The position numbers were made by a program, and so were the translations under genes. Of a stretch of DNA of 64,000 nt, positions 29,993-38,108 are shown piece by piece. Under the pieces are notes generated by a model. That model was not told the origin of the DNA and did not search any database. It was given only the letters and a program-made list of their open reading frames with translations. The number at the start of each line of letters is the position of its first letter. Position 1 is the first letter of the stretch. Origin of the DNA: Thiohalocapsa sp963704155 (GTDB taxonomy: Bacteria > Pseudomonadota > Gammaproteobacteria > Chromatiales > Chromatiaceae); NCBI GenBank assembly GCA_963704155.1, contig CAVPHF010000042.1, forward strand, positions 10,371 through 74,370. Reading direction: 5' to 3'.

Positions 29993-30283
29993 ATGAAGAT
30001 CACTCAAACCGCACTCACATTCACGGCCGTCGGCGTCGCCGCGGTTTTGCTCTGGGGCTGCGACAAGCAGTCGGAGCAAACCAGCAGCCCAGACGTCGGC
30101 GCAAAGATCGACCAGGCGGCCGAGGCCACTGGCGAGGCCGCCAGCGCGATCCGGCAGAAGACGGCCGAGACGGCCCAACAGGCCGCCGAGCAGGTCGAAG
30201 AGACCGCCGACCAGGCCGCAGAGCAAACGCGAGAGGCCGTTGAGCAGGCCGGCGACCGCATCGAGTCCGCCACCGACCGGTAA
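29993..30283 (+). CDS. Small alanine/glutamate-rich lipoprotein
   Basis: 96 residues beginning MKITQTALTFTAVGVAAVLL with a lipobox LLWGC (Cys at about residue 24). The mature part is a highly charged, Ala/Glu/Gln-rich helix with a repeating AEQVEETADQAAEQTREAV pattern, probably a periplasmic coiled coil like Lpp or apolipoprotein-type stress proteins. AGGAGA lies before ATG 29993. No specific family assigned. Confidence 0.75.
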   Translation: MKITQTALTFTAVGVAAVLLWGCDKQSEQTSSPDVGAKIDQAAEATGEAASAIRQKTAETAQQAAEQVEETADQAAEQTREAVEQAGDRIESATDR

Positions 30284-30384
30284 GCATTCGATTTGGGGTT
30301 TGCCACCGTCCCCTGGGGCAATTGCACCAGTGCCGACCGGCTAGGGCGGGAGCAGACCTCATCATCGTCGGTCGGCTCTGGAGA

Positions 30385-30717
30385 TCAGAGGGTGTCGGTC
30401 TTCGCCGCCATGACAAAGTCATTGCGGTAGAGTCCTCCGATCTTGTGCGACCACCAGGTAACGACGACCTGCCCCCACTCGGTGGTCAGCTTTGGATGGT
30501 GCCCCTGCGCCTCGGCCAGTTCGCCGACCTGATTGGTAAAGGCGAGGGCTTGCGCGAAGTCGGGGAAGTCGAAGCCCCGTTCCAACTGCGGAATTCCATC
30601 CCGAGTTTCGACGGACCAGTCCGGTATATCCTGGATCAACGAATTGATCTCTTCGTCTGTCAACTTGGGCGCATCGGCGCGGCAGGCATCGCAGTTCTCT
30701 TGACTTAACTTCGTCAT
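30385..30717 (-). CDS. phhB: 4a-hydroxytetrahydrobiopterin dehydratase
   Basis: A 110-residue pterin-4a-carbinolamine dehydratase. The family core is FTNQVGELAEAQGHHPKLTT then EWGQVVVTWWSHKIGGLYRN, with the His-His-Pro active-site motif and the W-SH-GGL end. An N-terminal CDACRADA segment is typical of proteobacterial members. The enzyme dehydrates the 4a-hydroxy-pterin formed by aromatic amino acid hydroxylases or recycles molybdopterin-related pterins; no hydroxylase gene is nearby. Full length. Confidence 0.93.
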   Translation of the reverse strand: MTKLSQENCDACRADAPKLTDEEINSLIQDIPDWSVETRDGIPQLERGFDFPDFAQALAFTNQVGELAEAQGHHPKLTTEWGQVVVTWWSHKIGGLYRNDFVMAAKTDTL

Positions 30718-31053
30718 GTTAGTCCTCCTGTTGAGCGAGAGGTCGCACTGGCGAGCCTAGCCATCGGGCTGTGGGTCGGTGCTCGGCCTCCGCGTTGGTC
30801 GGTACCTCAGAGCCACTCAAGATCTCTGCCAATGGCACGCCTGCCAATTGGCATGTCAATTGCCGCTTTTCTACTTTTGAGATGTCGATCGGGACCTTCT
30901 CGGTCCAGGATGGGTCGGCGCCGACGGGAGGGGGACGAATGTTGACGACATTCGCAATACTTCGCAATACAAAGGGCCGCGCGGCGGCGCGAGGCGGATC
31001 GTGTATCGGACAACCTGGCTCGATCATCCTGGTTCGCCGTTTTTACGCTCTCG
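30718..31053. other. Intergenic region
   Basis: No gene supported. It contains a sigma-54-like site (30848-30864) and a short direct duplication TTCGCAATAC (30951-30970 area). Confidence 0.4.
30848..30864 (+). promoter_or_regulatory. Candidate sigma-54 promoter
   Basis: TTGGCATGTCAATTGCC keeps the GG-N10-GC spacing and close -24/-12 matches (TGGCAT, TTGC). A short frame starting MSIGTFSVQDGSAPTGGGRM lies 19 bases downstream, but no known gene follows. Confidence 0.35.
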
Positions 31054-31200
31054 GTGCTCGCACTGGCCCTCCCCTTCCCGGCGGCAGCCGCTTCCTGGAG
31101 CGGCACACGAAAGGACGGCAGCGAGGTGCGGGTGGATCCGCGCACCAACCGGCCGACAGTGACCATTGATGGTCGGGAGACTCCGGACGCGGTTCGATTG
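31054..31200 (+). pseudogene. 5' fragment of a secreted protein of unknown type
   Basis: The plus strand encodes a signal-peptide tail (LALALPFPAAAASWSGTRKD) followed by GSEVRVDPRTNRPTVTIDGR. After about 45 codons the similarity to a coherent protein stops and the frame runs antisense to pfpI. It appears to be the remaining start of a periplasmic protein whose C-terminal part was deleted when it met the pfpI 3' end. Confidence 0.45.
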
Positions 31201-31221
31201 CCGCCGATGCCGAAAATCACC

Positions 31222-31752
31222 TTAGGCCGAGGCCCGCTCCGCCTCGACAGCATGCTCGACAGCATGGAGGATCTGGTCGACAAACAGGGGGATGTCTCCT
31301 GGGTGACGGGAGGTGATGAGGTTTCCGTCGACGACGACGCCGTCATCTCGATAGTTCGCGCCGGCATCCTTGAGCTCGCTAGCGACGGATTCGTAGCAGG
31401 TCATTTGACGCCCACGCACGCGCTCGGCTGAGATCAGAATCTGCGGCCCGTGACAGATGGCCGCCACGGGCTTGTCCGCGTCCATGAAGTCGCGCGCAAG
31501 ATCGAGCACGCGCTCGGACTGGCGCAGCTCGGCTGGGGCCTTGCCGCCTGGCAGCAAGAGCAGGTCGTAATCGCCAGTCCTGGCGTCCGCGACGCCCAAC
31601 GTCGCCTGAACCTCGGCGCCCTTCTTGCCGGTGATGGTGCCGGGCGCCACGGAAGCGATGTCGACCTCGACTCCAGCCGCGGTCAATGCCGCCACTGGAT
31701 GGATCAGTTCACTGTCTTCGAAGTTGTTTGCGCTGATGGTCAGTGCACGCAT
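31222..31752 (-). CDS. DJ-1/PfpI family protein (YhbO-like)
   Basis: A 176-residue protein with the nucleophile elbow AAICHGPQIL (Cys100, His101) and upstream Glu in the loop ANNFEDSEL, and the later SRHPGDIP typical of the PfpI/YhbO/YraA branch. Members act as deglycases, chaperones or amidases in stress; which applies cannot be read here. ATG 31752 follows GAGGAG. A perfect 20-bp palindrome lies 75 bases upstream. The single gene is flanked by a fragment and the PRC gene. Confidence 0.9.
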   Translation of the reverse strand: MRALTISANNFEDSELIHPVAALTAAGVEVDIASVAPGTITGKKGAEVQATLGVADARTGDYDLLLLPGGKAPAELRQSERVLDLARDFMDADKPVAAICHGPQILISAERVRGRQMTCYESVASELKDAGANYRDDGVVVDGNLITSRHPGDIPLFVDQILHAVEHAVEAERASA

Positions 31753-31826
31753 GGCGATGCTCCTCAGATTAAGTTTTGGAACCACACTTCGATACTGGCA
31801 CGCAGCAGATCTCGGGCCATACCCTA

Positions 31827-31846
31827 AGGTATCGAATCCGATACCT
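31827..31846. promoter_or_regulatory. Palindromic operator candidate upstream of pfpI
   Basis: AGGTATCG-AATC-CGATACCT is a perfect 8+8 inverted repeat with a 4-base spacer, the size and symmetry of a site for a dimeric regulator such as a TetR or MarR type. Confidence 0.5.
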
Positions 31847-32032
31847 CGACAAGCGAGGCTCCGCCGCAGGCCCGGCCTCGTCAGAACCGCATCAGGCAAG
31901 GATCCAGCGAGAAAGCTCGAATGCCATATGGCTCGGCTCGTCAGGGTGTAATGCACCGTCGCCGGTGCAAGAGAACCGGACCGAGATGGGAGGTCAGGCA
32001 AGCCGACCCAGCCCCTGCCACCTGGCCGGTGG

Positions 32033-32074
32033 CTGGTCGCTGGTCGCTGGTCGCTGGTCGCTGGTCGCTGGTCG
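32033..32074. repeat. 7-bp tandem repeat, six copies
   Basis: CTGGTCG is repeated six times without error and then breaks at CTGAATG. It sits 87 bases before the PRC gene start. Slippage would change spacing in the leader by 7 bases per event. Confidence 0.9.
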
Positions 32075-32160
32075 CTGAATGATGTCGGCCACTGGCACAG
32101 CGCGTGCGTCAAACCCGATCAACACTCAAGCACAGGGTCGCGCAGACCGAGGAGGTCATC

Positions 32161-32928
32161 ATGTTGAGAAGCCTAAGCAAGCTCGAAGGCTACAAGCTGC
32201 TCGCCGAGGATGGGGACATCGGTCGCTGTAGCGACTTCCTGGTCGATGATGAGCAGTGGGGGGTGCGCTACATGGTCGCTGATACGGGTCAGTGGCTGCC
32301 TGGGCGCAAGGTGTTGGTCTCGCCAGTCCTCATGAAGCAGCCGCAGTGGGAGACGAGCGAGATCCCGGTGCGGCTGACCACCCAGCAAATCGAGCAGAGC
32401 CCACCACTAGACGATGAGGCTCCGGTGTCTCGACGCTACGAGCAGGCCTACCACGATTTCTTCGCAACGAGCTACTACTGGATGGGTGGCGAACTCTGGG
32501 GGACTGGCGCCAACCCTGCGATGCCGATCCCGCCGCCCCCGAGGAGCACAGACCTGCCGGAGCCGCCCGACGTGGATCTCGAGCAAACGCATCTCCGCTC
32601 GGTCAACGAGCTGCTCAAGTATGACCTCGAGGCCATTGACGGAGCGGCCGGCCACGCCCATGACTTCATCGTCGATGACGAGCGCTGGGCCGCTCGCTAT
32701 CTGGTCCTGGACACCTCGCGGCTCCCCTTCTCCAAGAAGCTGCTGATTGCAATCGATTGGATCAGCGAGGTCAGCTGGGTCGACCGCCAAATCAAGCTCA
32801 ACGTCACGACCACGCAGTTAGAGGGCGCACCGGAATTCGATCCCAACGCCGCCATCAATCCGGAGCAAGAGGTCGTCCTCTACGACTACTACGGCCGACC
32901 CCGCGCTCACCGGTCAGAAGTCAAATGA
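32161..32928 (+). CDS. Two-domain PRC-barrel protein
   Basis: 255 residues from ATG 32161 behind GAGGAG. Two PRC barrels (about residues 1-85 and 140-230) show the same internal pattern: DIGRCSDFLVDDEQWGVRYM and GHAHDFIVDDERWAARYLVL, each followed by a VRLTTQQIEQSP / LNVTTTQLEGAP strand. A proline-rich linker joins them (PIPPPPRSTDLPEPP). This architecture is common in soluble stress-associated proteins of unknown role. The remnant at 770-1224 is a paralogue. Confidence 0.85.
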   Translation: MLRSLSKLEGYKLLAEDGDIGRCSDFLVDDEQWGVRYMVADTGQWLPGRKVLVSPVLMKQPQWETSEIPVRLTTQQIEQSPPLDDEAPVSRRYEQAYHDFFATSYYWMGGELWGTGANPAMPIPPPPRSTDLPEPPDVDLEQTHLRSVNELLKYDLEAIDGAAGHAHDFIVDDERWAARYLVLDTSRLPFSKKLLIAIDWISEVSWVDRQIKLNVTTTQLEGAPEFDPNAAINPEQEVVLYDYYGRPRAHRSEVK

Positions 32929-33142
32929 GATATCAGCTTGAAACACCTCTTGGATGCTTCATCCCGATCATCATTCATGGCTATCATAAGAGGATGATGA
33001 TAAGAAGCCGCGGGCATCGGCGGCTTCGAGCGCCCAGCGTGGCGCTCCTGGCATCCCCCGCCAGCTCGCGTCACCGCGGGCTAAGCCACTTCATACCAGC
33101 CCGCCAACACATCGCGGGCGCCCACCAACAGGAGGACGCTTC

Positions 33143-33706
33143 ATGCGGCAATCCGCGCGCATCAACCTGCGGCCGTTTCTACCCCTTTTGCTGGCTCTGC
33201 TGTACCTGCCCGCCGCCGTCGCTGCGCTGCCGGAGGCCGCCGTCCGGGCGCAGACCCTGATCGATGTGAACCCGTTGCTCAGCGGTTACGGCGTCCGAGT
33301 GGTCGGCGAGGACGGGCGGCTGCGGCTGGAAGGGTCCGTCGCCCATGCGTCGGACCAAGCACTCGCCGCGGCCCTGTGCGCGCTGGTCGCGGATGGGGCC
33401 GCCATCGACAACGCGCTGGATCTGGCTGCCGCGGTGCCCAAGGCGCCGGGCGGTCTGTTCGGCGACGACGAGGACCTGACCACCGCGGCGATGCTGCGCC
33501 AGACGCTGGAGTGGCAGACGGATACCGCCGGACTCGACATCGCTGTCGCAGCCCCCAGCATTGAGGTCCAGGCCCTGGAGGGAAAGGTGATCCTCAGCGG
33601 TACCGTCACGTCGTCGGCCGAGCGCAGTGTCGCCGATACCCTAGCCGAGCGGGTCCCCGGCGTCACGGCGGTGGACTCCCGTCTCATCATCGAGCGCCCC
33701 CTGTGA
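33143..33706 (+). CDS. Secreted BON-domain protein
   Basis: 187 residues from ATG 33143 behind AGGAGG. A signal peptide (FLPLLLALLYLPAAVAALPE) is followed by two BON-like modules (about 35-95 and 110-187), the second clear: LEGKVILSGTVTSSAERSVA and VPGVTAVDSRLII. It is predicted periplasmic with an OsmY-like envelope role by family. The first module is divergent (VVGEDGRLRLEGSVAHASDQ). Confidence 0.8.
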   Translation: MRQSARINLRPFLPLLLALLYLPAAVAALPEAAVRAQTLIDVNPLLSGYGVRVVGEDGRLRLEGSVAHASDQALAAALCALVADGAAIDNALDLAAAVPKAPGGLFGDDEDLTTAAMLRQTLEWQTDTAGLDIAVAAPSIEVQALEGKVILSGTVTSSAERSVADTLAERVPGVTAVDSRLIIERPL

Positions 33707-33911
33707 CCGGACTGCCGTCGGCTCTGCCGCGCGGTCGTGCTGCGTACCATCGACGTTTAACAAGTCGCCATCGGTCGTGGCGCCGCCCACCGTGGTCGGG
33801 GAGCTTGCGGCAGCACTCGCGCAACGCATCTATCAGCGCTCAACTTGCCGAGCCAGTCGAGTTCCCGGCTGCGTTTCGAGTTTTGGATCGCCATGGTACA
33901 GCGGGAAACCG

Positions 33912-34264
33912 ATGGATATCGACCAAGCAAGAACCTTTCTGGCCATCGCTGCGCATGGCAGCTTCCTCGAGGCGGCCAAGCGACTCCATGTGACCCAATC
34001 CACGGTTAGCGCCCGCGTCCTGAAGCTAGAGGCCGACCTCGGCGCCTCGCTCTTCGTGCGCAACCGTTCCGGGGCGAGCCTGACGCCTGCGGGACGCCGG
34101 TTCATTTCTCACGCGAAGACATTGGTGCTGACGGTCGAGCAGGCGCGCCACGACGCCGGGCTTCCGGATCGCTATCGTGGCAGCATTCGCATCGGTGGGC
34201 GTATCGCGCTTTGGGATGGATTCCTGCCGCGCTGGGTCGGCTGGATTCGTCAAGGGGTGCAACC
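33912..34264 (+). pseudogene. LysR-family regulator, N-terminal part only
   Basis: From ATG 33912, MDIDQARTFLAIAAHGSFLE then AAKRLHVTQSTVSARVLKLE is a complete LysR winged helix, followed by the linker helix and the first strand of the effector domain (YRGSIRIGGRIALWDGFLP). The effector-binding domain breaks off near 34264 and joins YihY sequence. It could still bind DNA but has lost ligand control; more likely it is dead. Confidence 0.8.
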
Positions 34265-34486
34265 CGCGGCACCAGGGCGCTGATAATCGCACTGAACATC
34301 GTCTACGACGAGCATGAGGAGCGCGGCTTCTTTACCCTGAACCTGTTTGCCTTCGGGCTCACGCTGTTCCTGATCCAGGTACTTGCCCCGGCCATCGTCA
34401 TCACCCTGGCGGTGCCTGTGGTACTGAATCTGGTGAGCCTGGGCAGCCTGCCGGATTCAGACAAGCGCGCGACCTCTAGCCGATAA
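34265..34486 (+). pseudogene. YihY/BrkB membrane protein, internal fragment
   Basis: In a frame shifted from the LysR stub, RGTRALIIALNIVYDEHEER then GFFTLNLFAFGLTLFLIQVL matches the middle of YihY (UPF0761), where N...G..AL..ALN.VY.E.E.RGF is conserved. Both its N-terminal and C-terminal thirds are absent. The join at about 34264 is a deletion junction between two unrelated genes. Confidence 0.75.
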
Positions 34487-34498
34487 CGGTCTAGCCGG

Positions 34499-35320
34499 TC
34501 AAATCTCTTCTTTCACCTGTGCATAGGTGATCAGAGCAAACAGGCCGGTTCCGCCGACAATATTTCCAAATAGCGCCGGCAGGAGTCCCGCCAACAGCGC
34601 CTTTGTCCAGGTAAGGTCCCCTGCAAGCGCGAGCAGAAACCACTCGGTTGACCCCGCAACCACATGGGTCAATCCCCCAAGGGCGATCATGTAGGTGATC
34701 AAGAAGATGACCCAGAATTCGCTGCCTTTGGCGCTTGGAATCAACCAGACGATGGACGCCACCATAAACCCCGCGGGTATCGCGTAGAGCAATGTCTGCG
34801 CCGCGGAATACGCGAGCAAATGTTGGGAGATCACGAGCGATGCCGCTAGGTGTTCCGGCGGCAGAATGCCGCCCTTGGCGACAACCAGCGCCGACGCCAG
34901 GCTACCGATCATATTAGCCGCGAAGACGATGCCCCAAAGCCTAGCCGCGCGCGTGAAGTTGCGACGACTGAACTCGGTCAGCACCGGCAGCACCACGGTG
35001 ATCGTGTTCTCTGTGAAGAGCTGCAGGCGCCCGAGGATGACGATCACAAAACCGACCGTGTATCCAACGCTTTCGAAGATCACCCCGAGTGGACGCTCCG
35101 GCATTGCGCTATGAAGAAACGCGGTGCAATAGACCGAGAGGCTGAGGGCAATGCCCGCCGCGATCCCAGACCAAAACAGCGAGTTCACCGGGCGCAGCAG
35201 CTCTTCTTCACCTTGCCGTCGCACCACTTCGAATATTTGCGGCGAGCGCAGGCTCGAGCGTTCCGACACTTCGTGTTTTTCGTCGTGGCTGAGTCCGCCG
35301 TTTTCGGTGTTCGTTTGCAT
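34499..35320 (-). CDS. Formate/nitrite transporter family protein (YfdC-like)
   Basis: 273 residues from ATG 35320 behind AGGTGAC. After a polar N-terminus come six membrane segments with the FNT fold: VNSLFWSGIAAGIALSLSVY, LGRLQLFTENTITVVLPVL (the LFTEN loop), WGIVFAANMIGSLASALVVA, GGLTHVVAGSTEWFLLALAG (the H/T selectivity region) and LLPALFGNIVGGTGLFALI. The GNIVGG motif near the C-terminus is diagnostic. The YfdC branch transports an unknown monovalent anion. Full length and isolated, with a YihY remnant downstream. Confidence 0.9.
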   Translation of the reverse strand: MQTNTENGGLSHDEKHEVSERSSLRSPQIFEVVRRQGEEELLRPVNSLFWSGIAAGIALSLSVYCTAFLHSAMPERPLGVIFESVGYTVGFVIVILGRLQLFTENTITVVLPVLTEFSRRNFTRAARLWGIVFAANMIGSLASALVVAKGGILPPEHLAASLVISQHLLAYSAAQTLLYAIPAGFMVASIVWLIPSAKGSEFWVIFLITYMIALGGLTHVVAGSTEWFLLALAGDLTWTKALLAGLLPALFGNIVGGTGLFALITYAQVKEEI

Positions 35321-35436
35321 GTCACCTGCCCCGCTTTGAACTAGAACCAGAGGCCGACCGCATTTCGGCATCGCTCGGCAGACCCTAGCTAGCTGAGATC
35401 ATCGGCCTCCGGGCGTCTCCAAGCACCTGCAAAATC

Positions 35437-35847
35437 GGGGCCGAGCACGAAGACGGACACGCTGATCCGATCCGCGAGATCCGCGACGTGATCGACCCCA
35501 AGGGCCGCGCGCGGAATCAGGACCTGATCACCGACAGACCCGGACGCACCTTCGACAGCGGAGGTCACGGTCGCCACGTCATGGAACCGCCCACAGATCC
35601 GATCGAGAACGAGGCGATCGGCTTCGCCAAGCGCTTCGCCGCGCAGTTGGACGAGGGCCGACTTGACGATTGCTATCAGCATCTCGGTCTGATCGCACCG
35701 CCGACATTCCTCGGTCAGCTGCGCAAGAGCCTGTCGAAAGACACCGCGCGGCGCGTCGTCCTCGAACTCGACAAGGATCTCAGTCGCGACGATGCCGGTG
35801 CCCTGCGGGAGCACCTGCCGGAGCGGCTATTCGATGAACTCGGCTAA
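35437..35847 (+). pseudogene. Host-attachment family protein lacking its N-terminus
   Basis: The frame is open from about 35437 and matches the family from HADPIREIRDVIDPKGRARN onward: DLITDRPGRTFDSGGHGRHV, then LIAPPTFLGQLRKSLSKDTA and RRVVLELDKDLSRDD. The first ~20 residues (M..WILVADSARAR) are missing, and the only starts are GTG 35488 or none. It complements the C-terminally truncated paralogue at 24436. The stop TAA lies within a hairpin repeat. Confidence 0.7.
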
Positions 35848-35900
35848 CGGTCATGGCGCAGCGCCACCCCGCAAGATGAAGCGATTGTTTCATCGTAACG
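35845..35900 (+). repeat. Dispersed hairpin repeat, copy 3
   Basis: TAACGGTCATGGCGCAGCGC then CACCCCGCAAGATGAAGCGA and TTGTTTCATCGTAACG. It begins at the stop codon of the host-attachment gene, so it may serve as its transcript end, and is directly followed by copy 4, sharing TAACG. Confidence 0.85.
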
Positions 35901-35950
35901 TTCATGGCACGGTGCCACCCCGCGACATGAAGCCTTTGTTTCATCGTAAT
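35896..35950 (+). repeat. Dispersed hairpin repeat, copy 4
   Basis: TAACGTTCATGGCACGGTGC then CACCCCGCGACATGAAGCCT and TTGTTTCATCGTAATG. Tandem with copy 3. The second stem is one pair shorter (CATGAA/TTCATC). Confidence 0.85.
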
Positions 35951-35965
35951 GGTCAAGGATTGTCG

Positions 35966-36373
35966 TCAAGGGTTGGGCGGGTACGGTCGGTCGTTGCCGT
36001 AGTCGATGTTCCGATCGTTTCCCATGACTGACCTTTGGCTGCGAGGCCAAGACGACTCGCCACCGCAGAGCAAGCGCTGCACCGCCGCTTCGCGCTCATC
36101 ATCGAGGTCGCGCAGCATCAAGCCGACGACCCGGCGACCACTGTAAACGACCGACGCCGGGAGCCGGACGATATGCTCGACGTCCGGCCCTGGGACAGGT
36201 ATGAGCACATCGACGGGCCCGCTTCGCGGACAGGCGTCGCGGGTTCGGATCAGCAAACCGACCCGAGTGATGTTGAAGGCCGTGCCGGACGCGACCCTAT
36301 CGCCGCGAAAATGCATGTGTACGGGAATCTCGACTGACACGCAGCCTTCGAACGCAAGGGGAAAATGGTGCAT
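35966..36373 (-). CDS. PilZ-domain protein
   Basis: 135 residues. The core GTAFNITRVGLLIRTRDAC and VVYSGRRVVGLMLRDLDDER follows the PilZ pattern (..D.S..G..., GRVVW....GVGV.F..). The canonical RxxxR of the c-di-GMP switch is not clear at the N-terminus (VHMHFRGDR), so ligand binding is uncertain. PilZ proteins are c-di-GMP effectors for motility or matrix control. Start at ATG 36373 is tentative. Confidence 0.65.
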   Translation of the reverse strand: MHHFPLAFEGCVSVEIPVHMHFRGDRVASGTAFNITRVGLLIRTRDACPRSGPVDVLIPVPGPDVEHIVRLPASVVYSGRRVVGLMLRDLDDEREAAVQRLLCGGESSWPRSQRSVMGNDRNIDYGNDRPYPPNP

Positions 36374-36550
36374 TGGAGTCTTCGTCGGCCCAGCGGTTCA
36401 CGGGCCCGCGAGCCGCCGCGAGCACCGGACGAGGGGCCGATAGAAGCACCTGGGGCTCTCGCCCCAGGCCTGTCGACTCTGGACGAAGAGGACAATTTCG
36501 ACCCTACTTGCGGCTCCTGGAGTCGTCGACTGTGGATTCTTCACGATCTC

Positions 36551-36718
36551 CTAGGGGGCTGCGCCGCCGCGCCCGCGGAAGAAGAAGAAAATCGCCATGA
36601 CACTGCCTACGAGAAAGAGTAGCCAGGCGATATTGGTTGCTGCTCCGGCGATACCGGACAGGCCGAGAAGGCCCGCGATGATTGCCACGACGAGAAAAAT
36701 CAACGCATATTGAATCAT
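36551..36718 (-). CDS. DUF1328 (UPF0391) small membrane protein, YtjA-like
   Basis: 55 residues: MIQYALIFLVVAIIAGLLGL then SGIAGAATNIAWLLFLVGSV and MAIFFFFRGRGGAAP. Two hydrophobic helices separated by GIAG.A..IA are diagnostic of DUF1328. These proteins are induced by envelope or osmotic stress in several bacteria; function unknown. ATG 36718 is preceded by GAGGAC. Confidence 0.9.
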   Translation of the reverse strand: MIQYALIFLVVAIIAGLLGLSGIAGAATNIAWLLFLVGSVMAIFFFFRGRGGAAP

Positions 36719-37425
36719 TGGTCTGTCCTCACCATCGGGTTTGGGTTATTGGTTGACGACACTGCCGATAGCAACCGAAGTGCTCGGGAGCTTCCATGAG
36801 TGGCGATATCGCCCTCGCTACAAGTCAAAGCAAAGCGGAGGCCAAGATCGTCCAACCCAGAGTCCATCATGCATTTTGCAGGACCAACAACCCCGTCGGT
36901 ATTCCATGCCGGCCACCTCCTCGACGCAGGTGACGCCCACCGCCTGCGGCCGTTGCAACGACACACCGGTGAATGCTGATTAGACCACGATGAAATGGAT
37001 AATCTGAGCCAGCAGTGGGGCGCGCGAGGCCAGCGGAGATCGAGTGGGCGAAGCTCAAAATCATGGGGCGAATAGAGAGGCTATCTCCGTAGGATGCGCG
37101 CCAAGCGGCTCGGCCACTTGTTTGAGCAGATCGGTACCGAGACCGGGTAAGGTCGCGATGCAAGACGGCCAAGGTGGAGATGTCGAGGAAAGGCTATGAT
37201 TTTGATACTGGTGGATTTCAACAACTGAAGTTTGGTTTGCCGGTGCGATTGACGCAGTGGTCCCAACTGCGGCCCCGCAACCGGCGCAAAACAGCCGATA
37301 ACGTGAGCGTTGTGATTGGCAGCGAAATTGCTTGCTACAGCCATTGAGGCCATGGACATGCAGGGGTTCCCCAAAGTGTTCCGCGGCCGACTACAAGCCT
37401 TCCAGAGACAAGGAGAAGATCTCCC
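36719..37425. other. Long intergenic region without recognised content
   Basis: About 700 bases with only short frames in both strands, none with a family match or a ribosome site. No repeat longer than 15 bases was noticed. It may contain promoters for the divergent DUF1328 and DUF1523 genes. Confidence 0.4.
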
Positions 37426-37839
37426 ATGAAAAACAAATTCACGATCGGCCTGGCCGTTGTTGTCGTCATCCTGATCGTCTTTCTCTGGCTCCGCTGGGGC
37501 CCGGATTCCTGGGACGTGCAGATCACCGGCGTGACCGGCGACGGTCGTGACGTACAGTACCGAATCGAAACGGTCCACTCGGGTACCGCCGAGACGATGA
37601 TCTTCCGCAACGAGGACGCTGGATTCTTGCCGCCATACTTCAAGTTCGATTCCGCGGACCTGCAGTCGATCGCGAGCCGAATCGCACGGGAATGCCCGCA
37701 GGAACCCGTCACGGTGCACGGCTACAGTCTGCGCATCGCCTTCCTCGACATGTTTCCGAATGCCACCGCGATCGATGCGCCACAGCGTTGCCTTGATGCG
37801 CCATCCGACACAGGCGCCGCCCAAGCTGATCGGAGGTAA
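37426..37839 (+). CDS. DUF1523 family membrane-anchored protein
   Basis: 137 residues from ATG 37426 behind AAGGAGA. One N-terminal membrane segment (IGLAVVVVILIVFLWLRWGP) is followed by a periplasmic domain. MIFRNEDAGFLPPYFKFDSA matches the DUF1523 pattern V.RNEDT....PPYFKFDS..L, and RIAFLDMFPNATAI its end. Function unknown. It is followed after 2 bases by the DUF7218-like gene, forming a two-gene operon. Confidence 0.8.
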   Translation: MKNKFTIGLAVVVVILIVFLWLRWGPDSWDVQITGVTGDGRDVQYRIETVHSGTAETMIFRNEDAGFLPPYFKFDSADLQSIASRIARECPQEPVTVHGYSLRIAFLDMFPNATAIDAPQRCLDAPSDTGAAQADRR

Positions 37840-37841
37840 TC

Positions 37842-38108
37842 ATGCCAAGCAAGACTCAAAACGGGCCTGGTAACTCGATCAAGAATGACGACCAATACGA
37901 GGCATTGCGGGACAAGGGGATGAGCAAGGAGAAGGCTGCCCGCATCGCCAACAGCGACAGCGCGCGCACCGGCAGAAAGGGCGGGAAGGCGCCACCCTAC
38001 GAGGAGTGGACCAAGGCCGACCTGTACGAGAAGGCTCAGGAGGTCGGTATCGACGGGCGATCGACAATGGACAAGGACGAGCTGATCGCGGCGCTGCGCG
38101 ACCATTAG
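37842..38108 (+). CDS. Small SAP/Rho-N-like protein (DUF7218 type)
   Basis: 88 residues: an N-terminal SIKNDDQYEALRDKGMSKEK then AARIANSDSARTGRKGG (the pattern shared by DUF7218 stress-type proteins), and a C-terminal WTKADLYEKAQEVGIDGRST then MDKDELIAALRDH, a Rho-N/SAP-like helix-hairpin that may bind nucleic acid. The ribosome site GGAGG lies within the end of the upstream gene, indicating co-translation. Confidence 0.75.
   Translation: MPSKTQNGPGNSIKNDDQYEALRDKGMSKEKAARIANSDSARTGRKGGKAPPYEEWTKADLYEKAQEVGIDGRSTMDKDELIAALRDH

Larger units (their letters stand above)
31753..32160. other. Divergent intergenic region between pfpI and PRC genes
   Basis: About 400 bases separate two divergent stress-type genes. 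They contain a palindromic operator candidate (31827-31846) and a 7-bp tandem repeat (32033-32074). No gene. Confidence 0.5.

Noticed and set aside
32033..32074. Heptamer repeats considered as CRISPR or origin iterons
   Set aside because: No spacers, no dnaA boxes and no replication gene nearby.
35389..35814. Minus-strand frame antisense to the host-attachment fragment
   Set aside because: The plus strand carries recognisable family motifs; the antisense has none.
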